64,000 nucleotides of DNA from Metamycoplasma cloacale (lineage in GTDB: Bacteria > Bacillota_I > Bacilli_A > Mycoplasmatales > Metamycoplasmataceae), in contig NZ_LR215049.1 of assembly GCF_900660735.1 (NCBI RefSeq), positions 310,001-374,000 on the forward strand. Reading direction: 5' to 3'. Position numbers and translations under genes: made by a program. Shown here piece by piece: positions 11,832-21,589 of the stretch. How positions within the stretch are numbered: position 1 is the first letter of the stretch; each line of letters begins with the position of its first letter. The notes beneath the pieces were generated by a model. It searched no databases. It saw nothing but the letters and a program-made list of their open reading frames with translations, and was not told where the DNA came from.

Positions 11832-12224
11832 ATAGTAACCTTTCATTTATGCTTCTAGACATACATAAATTACTTAAAATTTTACTACAATTTATTAATA
11901 TATAAAATATATTTAATAAAAGATTGCGAAAGATATGATAAATATTGTTAAAAGAAATGAAATTCAAAAAAGTTTTTAAATTCAAGAAAATGAAAAAATC
12001 TATTCATTTTTGAATGTTTTTTATTGATTTCATTGTTTTGGAAGTCAATATTTTCATAAGAGAATTTTTGCATATTAACTTCCATTTAAAAAACACTTAT
12101 TTTTTAATTAAGAACTATTGCAATTTTGTTTTGCACTACACACTTTTACTTGATTGATTTCTGGAAAGATATAAAAATAATTTATAATTTATATAATGAA
12201 ATGTTTTAAAGTAATAGGAGCGAC
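11832..12224. other. gene-poor interval between divergent glyS and lipoprotein genes
   Basis: About 390 bases of AT-rich sequence separating divergently transcribed genes. A TATAAT at 12192-12197 (and another at 12183) probably serves the lipoprotein gene. On the minus strand a 45-codon open frame (12085 to 11948, starting MEVNMQKFSYENIDF) has no clear ribosome site. A one-base shift in the T6 tract at its end would join it to a hydrophobic stretch (ISFLLTIFIISFAIFY). It could be a decayed small membrane protein or chance. Confidence 0.4.
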
Positions 12225-12857
12225 ATGAAAAAATCTAAAAAAATTTTATTAACCTTTGCAAGTCTATCATTGGGGTTGCCAATATCTTTACCTTTAATTG
12301 CTGCATCATGCGATAAAAAAGAAAAGAAAGAAGAAGTTATTGATTTTTCTGAATTTGAATCTCTAAACAAAACTTATAATGAAAAATTAGCAAGTCTTGA
12401 TACAAAACTTTTATCAGTTACTAACGAAAGTATTAAAGGAAGCATTCAAAAGTTTCCAACATTCAGTAAAGAAACTATAAAAACAAAAGAGCAATTAATT
12501 GACACAATGAAACAATTAAGAGTGTCATCACAACTTATAGATATAACTACAAAATACATTGATAAAATAATTGCATCAGTTGATGAGCCTGTTTCAGATG
12601 ATGTGGAAGTAAATAAAGCAGAAGTTACTCAATTAACAGAAAGTTATAATCTTAAAGTTCAAAAAATAAAAGACTTATTAATTTCTCACGGACAAGAAAT
12701 AATTATTAAATTATTAATTGAACCATTTTCAAAATTAATTGAAAAACAACCAGAAACAGATGCTCAATATGGCATTAAAGTATCAGAAATGAGAACATAC
12801 AACCTAATGATGGACATGATGTATGAAATTTTCGAAATAAGCCTTCAATCATTGTAA
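12225..12857 (+). CDS. lipoprotein of unknown function
   Basis: 210 residues with a classic mycoplasma lipoprotein signal: KKSKK basic start, hydrophobic core and lipobox LIAASC with the lipidated Cys at residue 29. The mature part begins with a charged DKKEKKEE linker and continues as a helical, Lys/Glu/Thr-rich domain with no motif I recognise. It sits on the cell surface. GGAG lies 6 bases before the ATG. It precedes the cassette at 13009-15779, but a hairpin-T structure separates them. Confidence 0.85.
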   Translation: MKKSKKILLTFASLSLGLPISLPLIAASCDKKEKKEEVIDFSEFESLNKTYNEKLASLDTKLLSVTNESIKGSIQKFPTFSKETIKTKEQLIDTMKQLRVSSQLIDITTKYIDKIIASVDEPVSDDVEVNKAEVTQLTESYNLKVQKIKDLLISHGQEIIIKLLIEPFSKLIEKQPETDAQYGIKVSEMRTYNLMMDMMYEIFEISLQSL

Positions 12858-12945
12858 AAAAATATAACATTAACAAATGTTGTATTCCATTGTATAATTA
12901 AGTTGTGAGTGCAGTATTAATTTATTTAAATATAAAGACGACATA

Positions 12946-12987
12946 GCATACATTTATTATATATAAATGTTTGTTATGCGTTTTTTT
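12946..12987 (+). terminator. hairpin plus T7 in the leader of the 13009 gene (terminator or attenuator)
   Basis: GCATA-CATTTAT pairs with ATAAATG...TATGC (5-base bulge) and is followed by G and seven T. It ends 21 bases before the next start codon. A TATAAT at 12893-12898 lies upstream of it, and no promoter is evident between hairpin and gene. Confidence 0.55.
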
Positions 12988-13008
12988 GTAATTAGAAAGA
13001 GGGATTTT

Positions 13009-14286
13009 ATGTTGGATATGGTTTTAATTCAAAAAGTTAGTGACGGTAAAACAACTCCAGAAGATTTTTTGAAAATATATGAAAAAATGGATGCAAAATC
13101 TAAAGAAATGATTTTTTTAGTTTTCTACAACGCTTTATTACTAAAAGAAGAAGATTTCAGAAAAGTTATTAATTTAGATACATTTGATTTATCTAAAGAT
13201 TTAAAAATACAATTCAAACAACGGATCCATTGAGATGCCTTAATGGGTGATTTTGAGAAAAAATACAAACGTATTAGACATAGTTTTTTACAAGAAAAAA
13301 CCTATGTTGAATTTTTGTCTTTCATTGAAGAAATATTAAAAGACAAATTTAAAGATTATTTATATTACAAAGAAAAACAACATGAATTGGCATTGGCTGG
13401 TGCTGCGTTAAGTTTATTAAGTAATGTACCATTCATTGGTTGGTTAGTTTCAATCGCTTCGATTTCATGTTATACAGGTTCATTAGCTATGGGGTCAATG
13501 GCTATAAAAACTAAACATAACATTCAAAATATTGAAAACGAACTGGAAGAATTTACAAATTATTGATTAGAATTTGGGACCATTGAAAATCCAACAAACG
13601 AACAATTACGAAAGTTTGACGAACGATTAAGAAATTTTTATATTACATTATCAAACACAATTCAATTCAAAACTCTAGAGGATAGAGCAATATTTGATAA
13701 TTTATTTGTAAATTTATATACAACATCAGAAACTAAAACTGATCAAAACAAAATTATTGATAAAAAAACAATGTGCGACTTATATGCAATTTTTCTCAAA
13801 TATAATAAAACCTTTCAATATAGATATAAATTTGATAAAAACGATGAAATAAGTATATTTTTTACAACGGTAGACATATTAATGGGACTTTATGGTTTTG
13901 TTGATTTGTTAAATTCACCTAATTCATTTTTCTCTTGAAATCTAAAAAGTTTCAAGGAGCTGTCAGTTACGGAACCTCTACAATTTACTTACCAAATAAG
14001 TCAAACCATATTTGAAAATATATCTAAGGAAAGAGAAGAAAAAATTTATTCACATATGTATGATTTCTACGAACATCTAAAAAATGCTTTCGAAAATTTT
14101 TGAATGTCTCCTAGAGAATATAAAGATGAAGTCATTTTTCTAAAAAGAATTATGAAAGCGATAAGCACTTCTTACGTATTAAGATATCACTTGGGTCGCT
14201 GAGAATCTGAAATGGAACATATGCTTGAAGGTATAGAAAGATTATTACCATGAGATTATTATATGAACATTTATTCAATATATTAA
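13009..14286 (+). CDS. unknown protein with central hydrophobic glycine-rich segment
   Basis: 425 residues from the ATG at 13009, chosen because AAAGAGGG lies 5 bases upstream; an in-frame ATG at 12967 lies inside the leader hairpin and lacks a site. N-terminal 120 residues are charged and helical. Residues about 126-165 form a hydrophobic hairpin-like stretch (GAALSLLSNVPFIGWLVS...CYTGSLAMGSMAI) that could insert in a membrane. The C-terminal 260 residues are Phe/Tyr/Trp-rich and helical, with many TGA Trp codons. No family is recognised. The next gene starts 1 base after its stop, and both belong with the nucleotidyltransferase gene that follows. Confidence 0.7.
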
Positions 14287-14287
14287 A

Positions 14288-14821
14288 ATGATTAGTTTAA
14301 AACCAATATCAAAAACAAAACAAATTATAATCAAGAAACTTTTAGAGAATGAAAGATTAAAAACATATTATAAAAAACTTAAACGATTTTTAGTGTTTTA
14401 TTTATGAACAATAATTTCTTTTATCGCTTCTTTTTCTTGTTTTATATATTTAATTGCTACCTATAGTTATAATAGCAAAGAAGATAATCATAATATAATT
14501 GTTCAGATAATAATAGCAGTAATTGCTTTAGTTTCAATTGTTATACATTCTATTATTTTGTTTTTTTGAAAAAAAGAGCCTTTGTTTTTAATAACTGCAT
14601 ATTTGTGAAAAAGAACCAATTATAAACGTTATAAGTTTTATTTTATATTAATTATTTCTACTTTTTATATGTTATTTATTTCAAGACGGCCTAAATGGTT
14701 TACACTTAAATACTCACAGTGAGCCAAAGCAATTGATACGTATATAGATTATGATAGATTAAAACATCTAAGTATGTTAGACAAAGATAATGAAGAAAAA
14801 CAAAATAGTAAAAATAGTTAA
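14288..14821 (+). CDS. three-helix membrane protein of unknown function
   Basis: 177 residues. A basic N-terminal region (about 33 residues) is followed by transmembrane helices at about 34-58, 70-93 and 115-131, then a polar C-terminal tail of about 45 residues. Four TGA codons give Trp. The ATG comes immediately after the upstream TAA, and the 3' end overlaps the next gene by 32 bases, so translation of all three genes is likely coupled. No family is recognised. Confidence 0.65.
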
Positions 14822-15779
14822 ATCAATTCAATCTCGTTATTCTAGCGCAGTGCTTCAAGGCAGTTTTGTATTCTTTTTAAAACAATATATCACAAGAATT
14901 CCAAACGATATAGATATATTATTCACTAACAATTCTTTAAAAATAAAAAATAAGATTTTTAGAAAAATTAAGCAACGATTTAGTAATTTTGATCCATTTG
15001 ATACAGAATGTAAATCGCATTTTGAAATATGTACCAAAAATGATAAAGACCCTATTATCGTTGAGTCAATTTTAGCTAAAACAATTAAAAAGAAATATAT
15101 TGAAGATTATAAAGGCATTAAAATAACGAATGATTGTTATTTAATATCATCTAAAATATGTCAAATTTTAAGCAATTTCTATTTATATGATTATTTAAAT
15201 AAAAAAGCTAGAGAATTTAAAATCAACAACGCAATAAATGACTTGTGTAGTTTATTGGAAAAACATAATGATAAATTGAATAAATCAATAAATTTTTCAT
15301 TAATATTAGACAATATAGAGATGAATTTATATTATGACCTTCTTGCTACAAAATATCATTACATTAATTATTTAAATGATCCAAAATTTCTTAGTTTTTT
15401 AAAAGAAATTAATACTAATAATTCATTGAAAATTTTAAAGATCATAAATAACATAAAAATTAATATTCATAAAATTGAATTCATTAATAAAATATTTAAA
15501 ACTAGAGATTATTTTATGAATGAGATTCTATATAAATTTCAGTTATTAAAGAAATTTAGGTTTGATAAAAATTATGGTTTAACATTTTATATCAAACATG
15601 ATTTATTAGCTTTAAATCAATTAATTCAATTTATTCGCAATGAATTTAAAGAATATCAAATTGACTTTCACAATTCCATTATTGCTAAATGAATTAATCA
15701 AATTATGCAATATAAAGACAATAAGATTGAATTTGATTTTTATAAATTAATTAAAATATTGTTTAAATACGGAAAATAA
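14790..15779 (+). CDS. nucleotidyltransferase-fold protein, AbiEii/AbiGii toxin-like
   Basis: 329 residues. The N-terminus carries the polymerase-beta-type nucleotidyltransferase motif: QGSFVFFLKQYITRIPNDIDILF-type spacing, with G-S at about residues 28-29 and the metal-binding D-I-D about 17 residues later. A downstream helical segment (YLISSKICQILS, then INDLCSLL) matches the 'K...R..D..DL' block of AbiEii proteins. Known relatives transfer nucleotides to tRNA or other acceptors and act as toxins of type IV-like toxin-antitoxin or phage-abortive systems. No HTH antitoxin (AbiEi) is adjacent; two membrane-type proteins precede it. Family call moderate; toxin role is inference. Confidence 0.6.
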
Positions 15780-15792
15780 ATTCAAATTAACG

Positions 15793-15817
15793 CAATGAGT
15801 TATACTCATTGTTTTTT
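15793..15817 (+). terminator. terminator after the nucleotidyltransferase gene
   Basis: CAATGAG-TTATA-CTCATTG hairpin followed by six T. Confidence 0.88.
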
Positions 15818-15849
15818 AATTAATTCTGTTTATGTGTATATGGTTCATA

Positions 15850-15855
15850 TATAAT
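15850..15855 (+). promoter_or_regulatory. ffh -10 element (TATAAT), very short or absent leader
   Basis: A perfect TATAAT ends 9 bases before the ffh ATG. No Shine-Dalgarno sequence lies between, so the message is probably leaderless or nearly so. Confidence 0.55.
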
Positions 15856-15864
15856 ATTAATATT

Positions 15865-17190
15865 ATGTTAGATTTTATACAAAAAAGAATGCAACGTTCA
15901 ATGGAAAAATTGAATAAAAAAATCACCATTGAAGAAGCTGATATATTAGAAGTTTTAAGAGAAGTTAAATTAGCATTACTAGAAGCCGACGTTAACCTTG
16001 AGGTTGTTAAGAATTTCACAAAAGAAGTTAAAGAAAAAGCTTTAAATAGTCAAATTATTGGTAAATTAAACAAACAACAAACTGTTTTAAAAATTTTCAA
16101 AGACGAACTTACAAGAATTCTTGGAACAAAAAGTTGTGAAATTAAAATGAAAAGTAATCCAACTGTGATTATGATGGTTGGATTACAAGGTTCTGGTAAA
16201 ACAACAACATCTGCTAAATTAGCTTCATATTTAAGAAAGAAGAAAATGTGTCAATCTCCTTTATTAGTTGGAGATGATATTTATCGTCCAGCAGCGAGAG
16301 AACAACTTGAACAATTATCTAAACAAATTGATACTAACTTTTATACAGAAGATATCAATGACGCAGTTAAAATTGCAGTTAATGCTAAACAATATGCAAT
16401 TGATAATAAACATGATTTAGTTATTATTGATACAGCCGGTCGTTTGGCAATTGACGAAACTTTAATGCAAGAACTACAAAATATCAAGAAATACACCCAT
16501 CCAGATTACATCTTTTTAGTTGTCGATGCAATGTCAGGTCAAGATGTGATCAACGTAGCTAAAATCTTTAACGAACAATTAAGCGTTGATGGAACTGTGA
16601 TTACTAAATTAGATAGTGATGCAAGAGGTGGAGCTGCGTTATCAATTACTCATTTACTTCAAATCCCAATCATTTTTATTGGGGTTGGTGAAAAAATTAA
16701 TGGATTAGAACAATTCCATCCAGATAGAATGGCAGATAGAATCCTAGGAATGGGTGATGTTTTATCATTAATTGAAAAAGCTTCAGAAGAAGTTGATGAA
16801 AAAATGATGAAGAAAATCGGATACAGAATGGTATCTGGAAAATTTGACTTAAACGATTTAATGAATAGTTTAGAACAAATTAAAAAACTTGGAAAAATGA
16901 AATCATTGTTAAAAATGATTCCAGGTCTAGCTGGTAAGATTGACGATGCAAAAATTGAAGAAGCGGAAGAGAAATTCCATGTTTATAAAATATTAATGGA
17001 TTCAATGACACAAGCTGAAAAGAAAAACCCTAAATTATTGAAAAATAGTGAAAGAAAAGAAAGAATTCTTAAAGGTAGCGGACGTACTGCGCGTGAATAT
17101 AATTTATTATTAACTGATTTTGATCGTATGTCAAAACAAATGAAAGATTTTGCAAGTGGTAAATTACAACTAAAACCAGGATTATTTTAA
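15865..17190 (+). CDS. ffh: signal recognition particle protein Ffh (SRP54)
   Basis: 441 residues. An N-domain of about 90 residues precedes the GTPase domain with GLQGSGKTTTSAKLA, RPAAREQLEQL, DTAGR, TKLDSDARGGAALS and a GVGEKINGLE motif. The methionine-rich M-domain starts GMGDVLSLIEKA and contains the RNA-binding GSGRTAREYN. It targets nascent membrane proteins to the Sec translocon. ATG 15865 is preferred over an upstream in-frame ATG at 15832 because the latter lies upstream of the TATAAT. Confidence 0.96.
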   Translation: MLDFIQKRMQRSMEKLNKKITIEEADILEVLREVKLALLEADVNLEVVKNFTKEVKEKALNSQIIGKLNKQQTVLKIFKDELTRILGTKSCEIKMKSNPTVIMMVGLQGSGKTTTSAKLASYLRKKKMCQSPLLVGDDIYRPAAREQLEQLSKQIDTNFYTEDINDAVKIAVNAKQYAIDNKHDLVIIDTAGRLAIDETLMQELQNIKKYTHPDYIFLVVDAMSGQDVINVAKIFNEQLSVDGTVITKLDSDARGGAALSITHLLQIPIIFIGVGEKINGLEQFHPDRMADRILGMGDVLSLIEKASEEVDEKMMKKIGYRMVSGKFDLNDLMNSLEQIKKLGKMKSLLKMIPGLAGKIDDAKIEEAEEKFHVYKILMDSMTQAEKKNPKLLKNSERKERILKGSGRTAREYNLLLTDFDRMSKQMKDFASGKLQLKPGLF

Positions 17191-17192
17191 TT

Positions 17193-17906
17193 ATGTTAGC
17201 AAGAGTATTTGGAAAAATCATTATTTGAATTAATACTATCTTTTTAATTCTTCTTTCATGTTTGGGAATTATATCTGGTGCATTGATGTTAAAACATCAA
17301 GCTATGGTATATGAAAAATACCGTATTCATGTAACTGATGGTACGAATGTACCATTAATTGACAAAGCTTTAACTTTAACTAACAAAATTGATCCAAGTA
17401 ATCAAGAAGATCCAGAATCTTATTTATATATGTTAAATCAAGCAAATAATGATATCAATGAATTTGTTACACGTTTGCAAGAGGTATATAATAATCCACA
17501 AGTTACACCAGATATTAAAGAACAAATTCAAAATGCAATTAATAGCATTACTTCAGTTCAAAATAATTACATCAAACCATTTATTGATCAAAATGAAGCA
17601 ACATATCAAAATCTAACAGAAATTGCTAAAAACATCAAAGAACCATTGCAAAAAATTAAAGATAACATCTTAAAATATGCAACACCTGAGAAAATGGAGA
17701 AAACATATCATACTATAGCGATTGTGTTTATCGCAGTAGGTTCTTCTATTGTATTTATTATTCTATTGCTTGTTGTATTACGTTTTGCGTTGTATAAATC
17801 AGTTTATGGCATTTTAGTATCTAGATTTTCATTTAAAGAAAAATTAGCAATGAAAATTAATAAAATCTTAAATAAATACCCAGAAATACGTCATCAAATT
17901 ATGTAA
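17193..17906 (+). CDS. two-helix membrane protein of unknown function
   Basis: 237 residues. Hydrophobic helices at about 7-33 and 173-200 enclose a polar, probably extracellular helical domain (Asn/Gln-rich). A basic cytoplasmic tail follows. It begins 2 bases after the ffh stop with no strong ribosome site, so it is probably translated by coupling. No family recognised. Confidence 0.75.
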
Positions 17907-17910
17907 AAGA

Positions 17911-17945
17911 AAAGTTGGATTTAAACGTCCAACTTATATTTTATT
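17911..17945. terminator. bidirectional terminator
   Basis: AAGTTGGA-loop-TCCAACTT stem with flanking A/T runs; the converging SGNH-like gene stops inside it at 17934. Confidence 0.8.
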
Positions 17946-20099
17946 TTTCTTAATGATATTAATGATTTTAATAATGTGTTTATTCATTTTTGAACTTAAG
18001 ACAATAAAGCTATAAAAGCTAAATCAATTTCTAATTTTAAAAACGTTTTGTTTAGCGTGTTTTTTAACAATTAAGTCATATAATGAATAGCTTTTAATTT
18101 TATCAATGAATTTCACAAACATATTATTTAAATGTTTGGTGTTATATTTTAAGATATACAACACATTTTTAACACTTTTAGTTAGTTCAACTTCATCATC
18201 TGATGTCATTGATACACGCATAAACATTTTAAATGTTTTGATAATGAAATCAATGGTTTTATCAATGTTTTCCTCTGATGTGATTTCAATATATATTTTG
18301 TCAAAATGTTTGATTAAATTATATTTATTCTTAATAATGAAATAATTCCATAATTCATCAAAAGAATTTAATTCTGAATAAGATGTTGAATTATTTATAA
18401 TACTTTCTACAATAAAATTTATTGCTTCTTTGAAAGAATTTAAAGAAGAAAGATATTCTCTAATTAATATAAAGTTTTTATTGTTATTAAATTGGAAAAT
18501 AAAATCTAAAATATTTGTATTCATTGCATCATTAACTAAAGCATTAATAATTTCTTTAATTTCAAATTTAGTAGTTTCAATTACTGAAGTATTAAAAAAC
18601 TGTTTTACAACATCATAGATTAATTTTTGATCCGTGTTCAAAATGTTTTTTCATTCGTTTTTAATTATTTGAGCTGTAATTTTTTCATTATCGTTACGAA
18701 TATTTTTTTCTAATTGATTTTGAAGAATAAATAATATTTTTTCACTTTTTTGGTTTTTAAAAAGAGTTAAAAATATTTCCTTTGCACGTGTTTGATTTGA
18801 AAGATATTTTAAAATTAAATCAATTGATTGATATTGAATATCAGATTGGCTGAACTTATGTTCAATTGCTTTAGATACAATTTCTTGGATGTTTTTAGAA
18901 CCAAATTTTACTAATGCTTCAATATAATAACCAATGTTATAAAAAGGTTTTGTAATTGAATTATATTTAATTTCATCATCTGAATCGATGAAAATATTGT
19001 AATTCAGATTGCAACCATAAACACTAAAGAATAATTCAACATTAGAATTATTTTTGAAAAGAGGAGTATAGTAATTCAAATCATTTATTCAATATTCTGG
19101 ATTTAATATATATGATTGAGCAAATTCTGGATTTTTAATATTGAAAACAATTTTGTCTTTATTTAAAGAAAGTTTCGTGTATAAATCTAATGCAATTTTT
19201 TTATACCCTTTTTCTGTATGAAAAACGTTAAAAATGTTACTTGAACATAAATCTTTATGTTTATAGATAAAATCATTATCACATGCATCAATATAATTAA
19301 CATTGCATACTTGAGCAACATTTTTAGCTACATCATTAATGGTGTTAATGAAAGCTTTAATAGATAGTTCGCTACTATATTTTTCCAAGGTAAAAAAGTT
19401 TTGAAACATTTCATCTAAATAAATCAACATATGTGGGTATGAAACTATATAAATGTTTAAATTAGGATTAACTGATTTGATAGAATAAATTAAATTTATA
19501 TATTTCTCTTGAAAAACATTAGCTGTATTTTTTATATATTCATTTATCTCTTCAATAATTAAAGCTTTTTTAGCTAAATCTTCTTCTTTTTTAAAATTAT
19601 TAATTAACTTTAAGGGAATGTTAAAGAATAATTCATCCAATCCTAAAGAGATGGTTAATAAATTGGCATTGACAATTTTTTCTGAAACAATTTTGAAATC
19701 ATCATTGTTGTAATTTCAATGATTAAAATATGATGATAAAAAGTTTTTAAATGGATTTTTTACATTTCAATCTAGTAATTGATTGATTTCTAAAATATTT
19801 AATAAATTCTTTAAATCTTTTTTATTGTAACTAATTAAGGCATTTCAAAAATCTAGTGTAGAACCAACTAGTGCAAAATTATCAAAAGATTCAATTCCTT
19901 CTTTTGCATGTAACTTAATTTGACGCGCTAAAAAACTTGGATATGATAATCCAGTAATTTCACCGTTTTTTAGTTTTCCTCATGAAGGAAAACCAAATTT
20001 GGTATTAAAACCTGTTGCAAATGTATCACCAATTGCAACATATCTAATATGATCAATTTTGTTTCTTTTATTAGTTAATTCATGTTTTTGAAATTCCAT
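17934..20099 (-). CDS. large SGNH/GDSL-hydrolase-like protein with altered catalytic blocks
   Basis: 721 residues. The N-terminal 300 residues have the SGNH layout: block I reads YVAIGDTFATGFN (Thr where the nucleophile Ser of GDSxxxG is expected), block III reads SLGLDELFFN (family GxND), and block V reads FHTEKGY (family DxxH...Gxx; the His is present). The remaining 400 residues are helical and Asn/Lys/Ile-rich without a recognised domain. SGNH enzymes cleave esters of lipids or sugars. No secretion signal is visible. It is upstream of nothing in its operon but follows rbgA (9 bases) and trmL. Confidence 0.7.
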
Positions 20100-20108
20100 A
20101 TTTCATCC

Positions 20109-20933
20109 TTAATCGTAAATAATTGAATCTAAATTTTTAAAATAATTAATTAATTGATTAATTGCTTTATTTGTATCATATACTTCGTTTTTCAGCAACC
20201 AGTTATTATTCTTTGCATATTGTTCTATATTAGCAAAGATTTCATCTTCGTTTAATGTTGGAGTTAAATTGATATCGATTAATTTTGATGGATATGTTTT
20301 ACTAATTAATTGATATAGTGCAACAATTAATTCATTTTGATTTAAAGCTTCTAATCTAATTGAACCAACTATAGCTAATTTAGCACCAACTTCATCACTA
20401 CTAATTTTTGGCATTAATAGACCTGGGGTATCTAGTAGCATATAGTTTTTACAATTAATTCATTGTTCTGCACGAGTTACACCAGCTGTAGCACCAACTT
20501 TAGTAACTTTAGATTTTGCTAATAAATTAATTAAAGTACTTTTACCAACATTGGGTACACCTACAACAATACATTTCAATGCAGGAGTTAATTTACCCTT
20601 TGCATCATTTTTTTTCTTAAATTCATTATAGAAATTATTTAAAGCAGAGTTAATTTGTTTGTATGCTTGATTGCTTTTTAAGTTAGTTAAAATAACTTTA
20701 CCTTTTGTTTGATATTCACTTATATATTTTTGAATTTTATTAATATCAGTTTTATCTGATTTATTTAATATAAATAAAATAGGTTTGTTATTAGCGATTT
20801 TATATATCTCGTTATTAAAACTGCTAATAGGAATTCTACTATCTAAGACAATGATAAAAACATCATATAATTTCTGTTTTTTCTCTAGATTTTTAAACTC
20901 CTTAGCCATATGACCGGGAAATCAATGTATCAT
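20109..20933 (-). CDS. rbgA: ribosome biogenesis GTPase RbgA (YlqF)
   Basis: 274 residues. Starts MIHWFPGHMAKE (Trp by TGA), the typical beginning of the family. The circularly permuted G motifs occur in the order G4 LNKSDK, G1 GVPNVGKSTL, G2/G3 region GVTR and DTPGLL. It is needed for late 50S assembly. A strong GGAGG site precedes the ATG and overlaps the trmL stop. Confidence 0.94.
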
Positions 20934-20944
20934 TACAAACCTCC

Positions 20945-21472
20945 TTATTTTTGTAGTATAAAATCTTTACCTTTTTGCACTTCGTATTTTGAAAGATTAT
21001 CAAAGTTGTTTTGACGAGAAATTTCGTATAGCAAAATTGCAACTGTATTTGCTAGATTTAAACTTCTACAATCTTGTCACATTGGAATTCTTAAACAGTT
21101 ATCAATATTTGTTTGCATAATTGATTTAGGAATACCAGTACTTTCTGTCCCAAACATTATTCATAATTCGCCATTGTGTTCTTTTGCCTCTTTTACATAA
21201 TCAATTTCTGCATAATTATTCAATCCATAACGAGTGATATAAAAGATATTTTTATGACCATATTTATTATAGAAATCTGTATAACTATTATGAATTTCAT
21301 GTTGAATTTCACTTAGAAAATGTCCTGCACCATTTCTTTTCATTCAATGTGGATGAATATCAAAAGCAACAGGTTTAATGATATGTAATTTAGCTTGTGT
21401 TGCAAAACATGTACGAATGATATTCGACGTGTTTGGTGATATCTCTGGTTGGTATAAAACTATATTAATCAT
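20945..21472 (-). CDS. trmL: tRNA (cytidine/uridine-34 2'-O)-methyltransferase, SPOUT family
   Basis: 175 residues. SPOUT/TrmH features: N-terminal [31 protein letters not shown] in the middle, and the C-terminal knot motifs [28 protein letters not shown]. It methylates the wobble ribose of tRNA-Leu species in characterised relatives. The stop TAA is shared with the ribosome site of rbgA. Confidence 0.9.
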
Positions 21473-21510
21473 GCTTAAAATTATAGCAACATAATTTTTT
21501 TAAAATCTAA

Positions 21511-21543
21511 AAAGCAAATAACTAAAATAATAAATTATTTTAA
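21511..21543 (+). repeat. 33-bp direct repeat, left copy
   Basis: Identical over 33 bases to 25804-25836. It begins AAAGCAAATAACT and contains the palindrome AAATAATAAATTATTT. The two copies bracket the type III R-M genes. Confidence 0.9.
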
Positions 21544-21567
21544 AAAGGAGACATAAACTCCTTTTTT
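21542..21567. terminator. terminator downstream of type III res
   Basis: AAAAAGGAG-loop-CTCCTTTTTT hairpin, 22 bases after the res stop (minus strand reading); it abuts the left direct repeat. Confidence 0.75.
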
Positions 21568-21589
21568 AGTTTTTATTGCTATGATATTT

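Noticed and set aside
11832-12224. Riboswitch or T-box upstream of glyS
   Set aside because: No specifier or antiterminator features are recognisable; the visible hairpins are weak.
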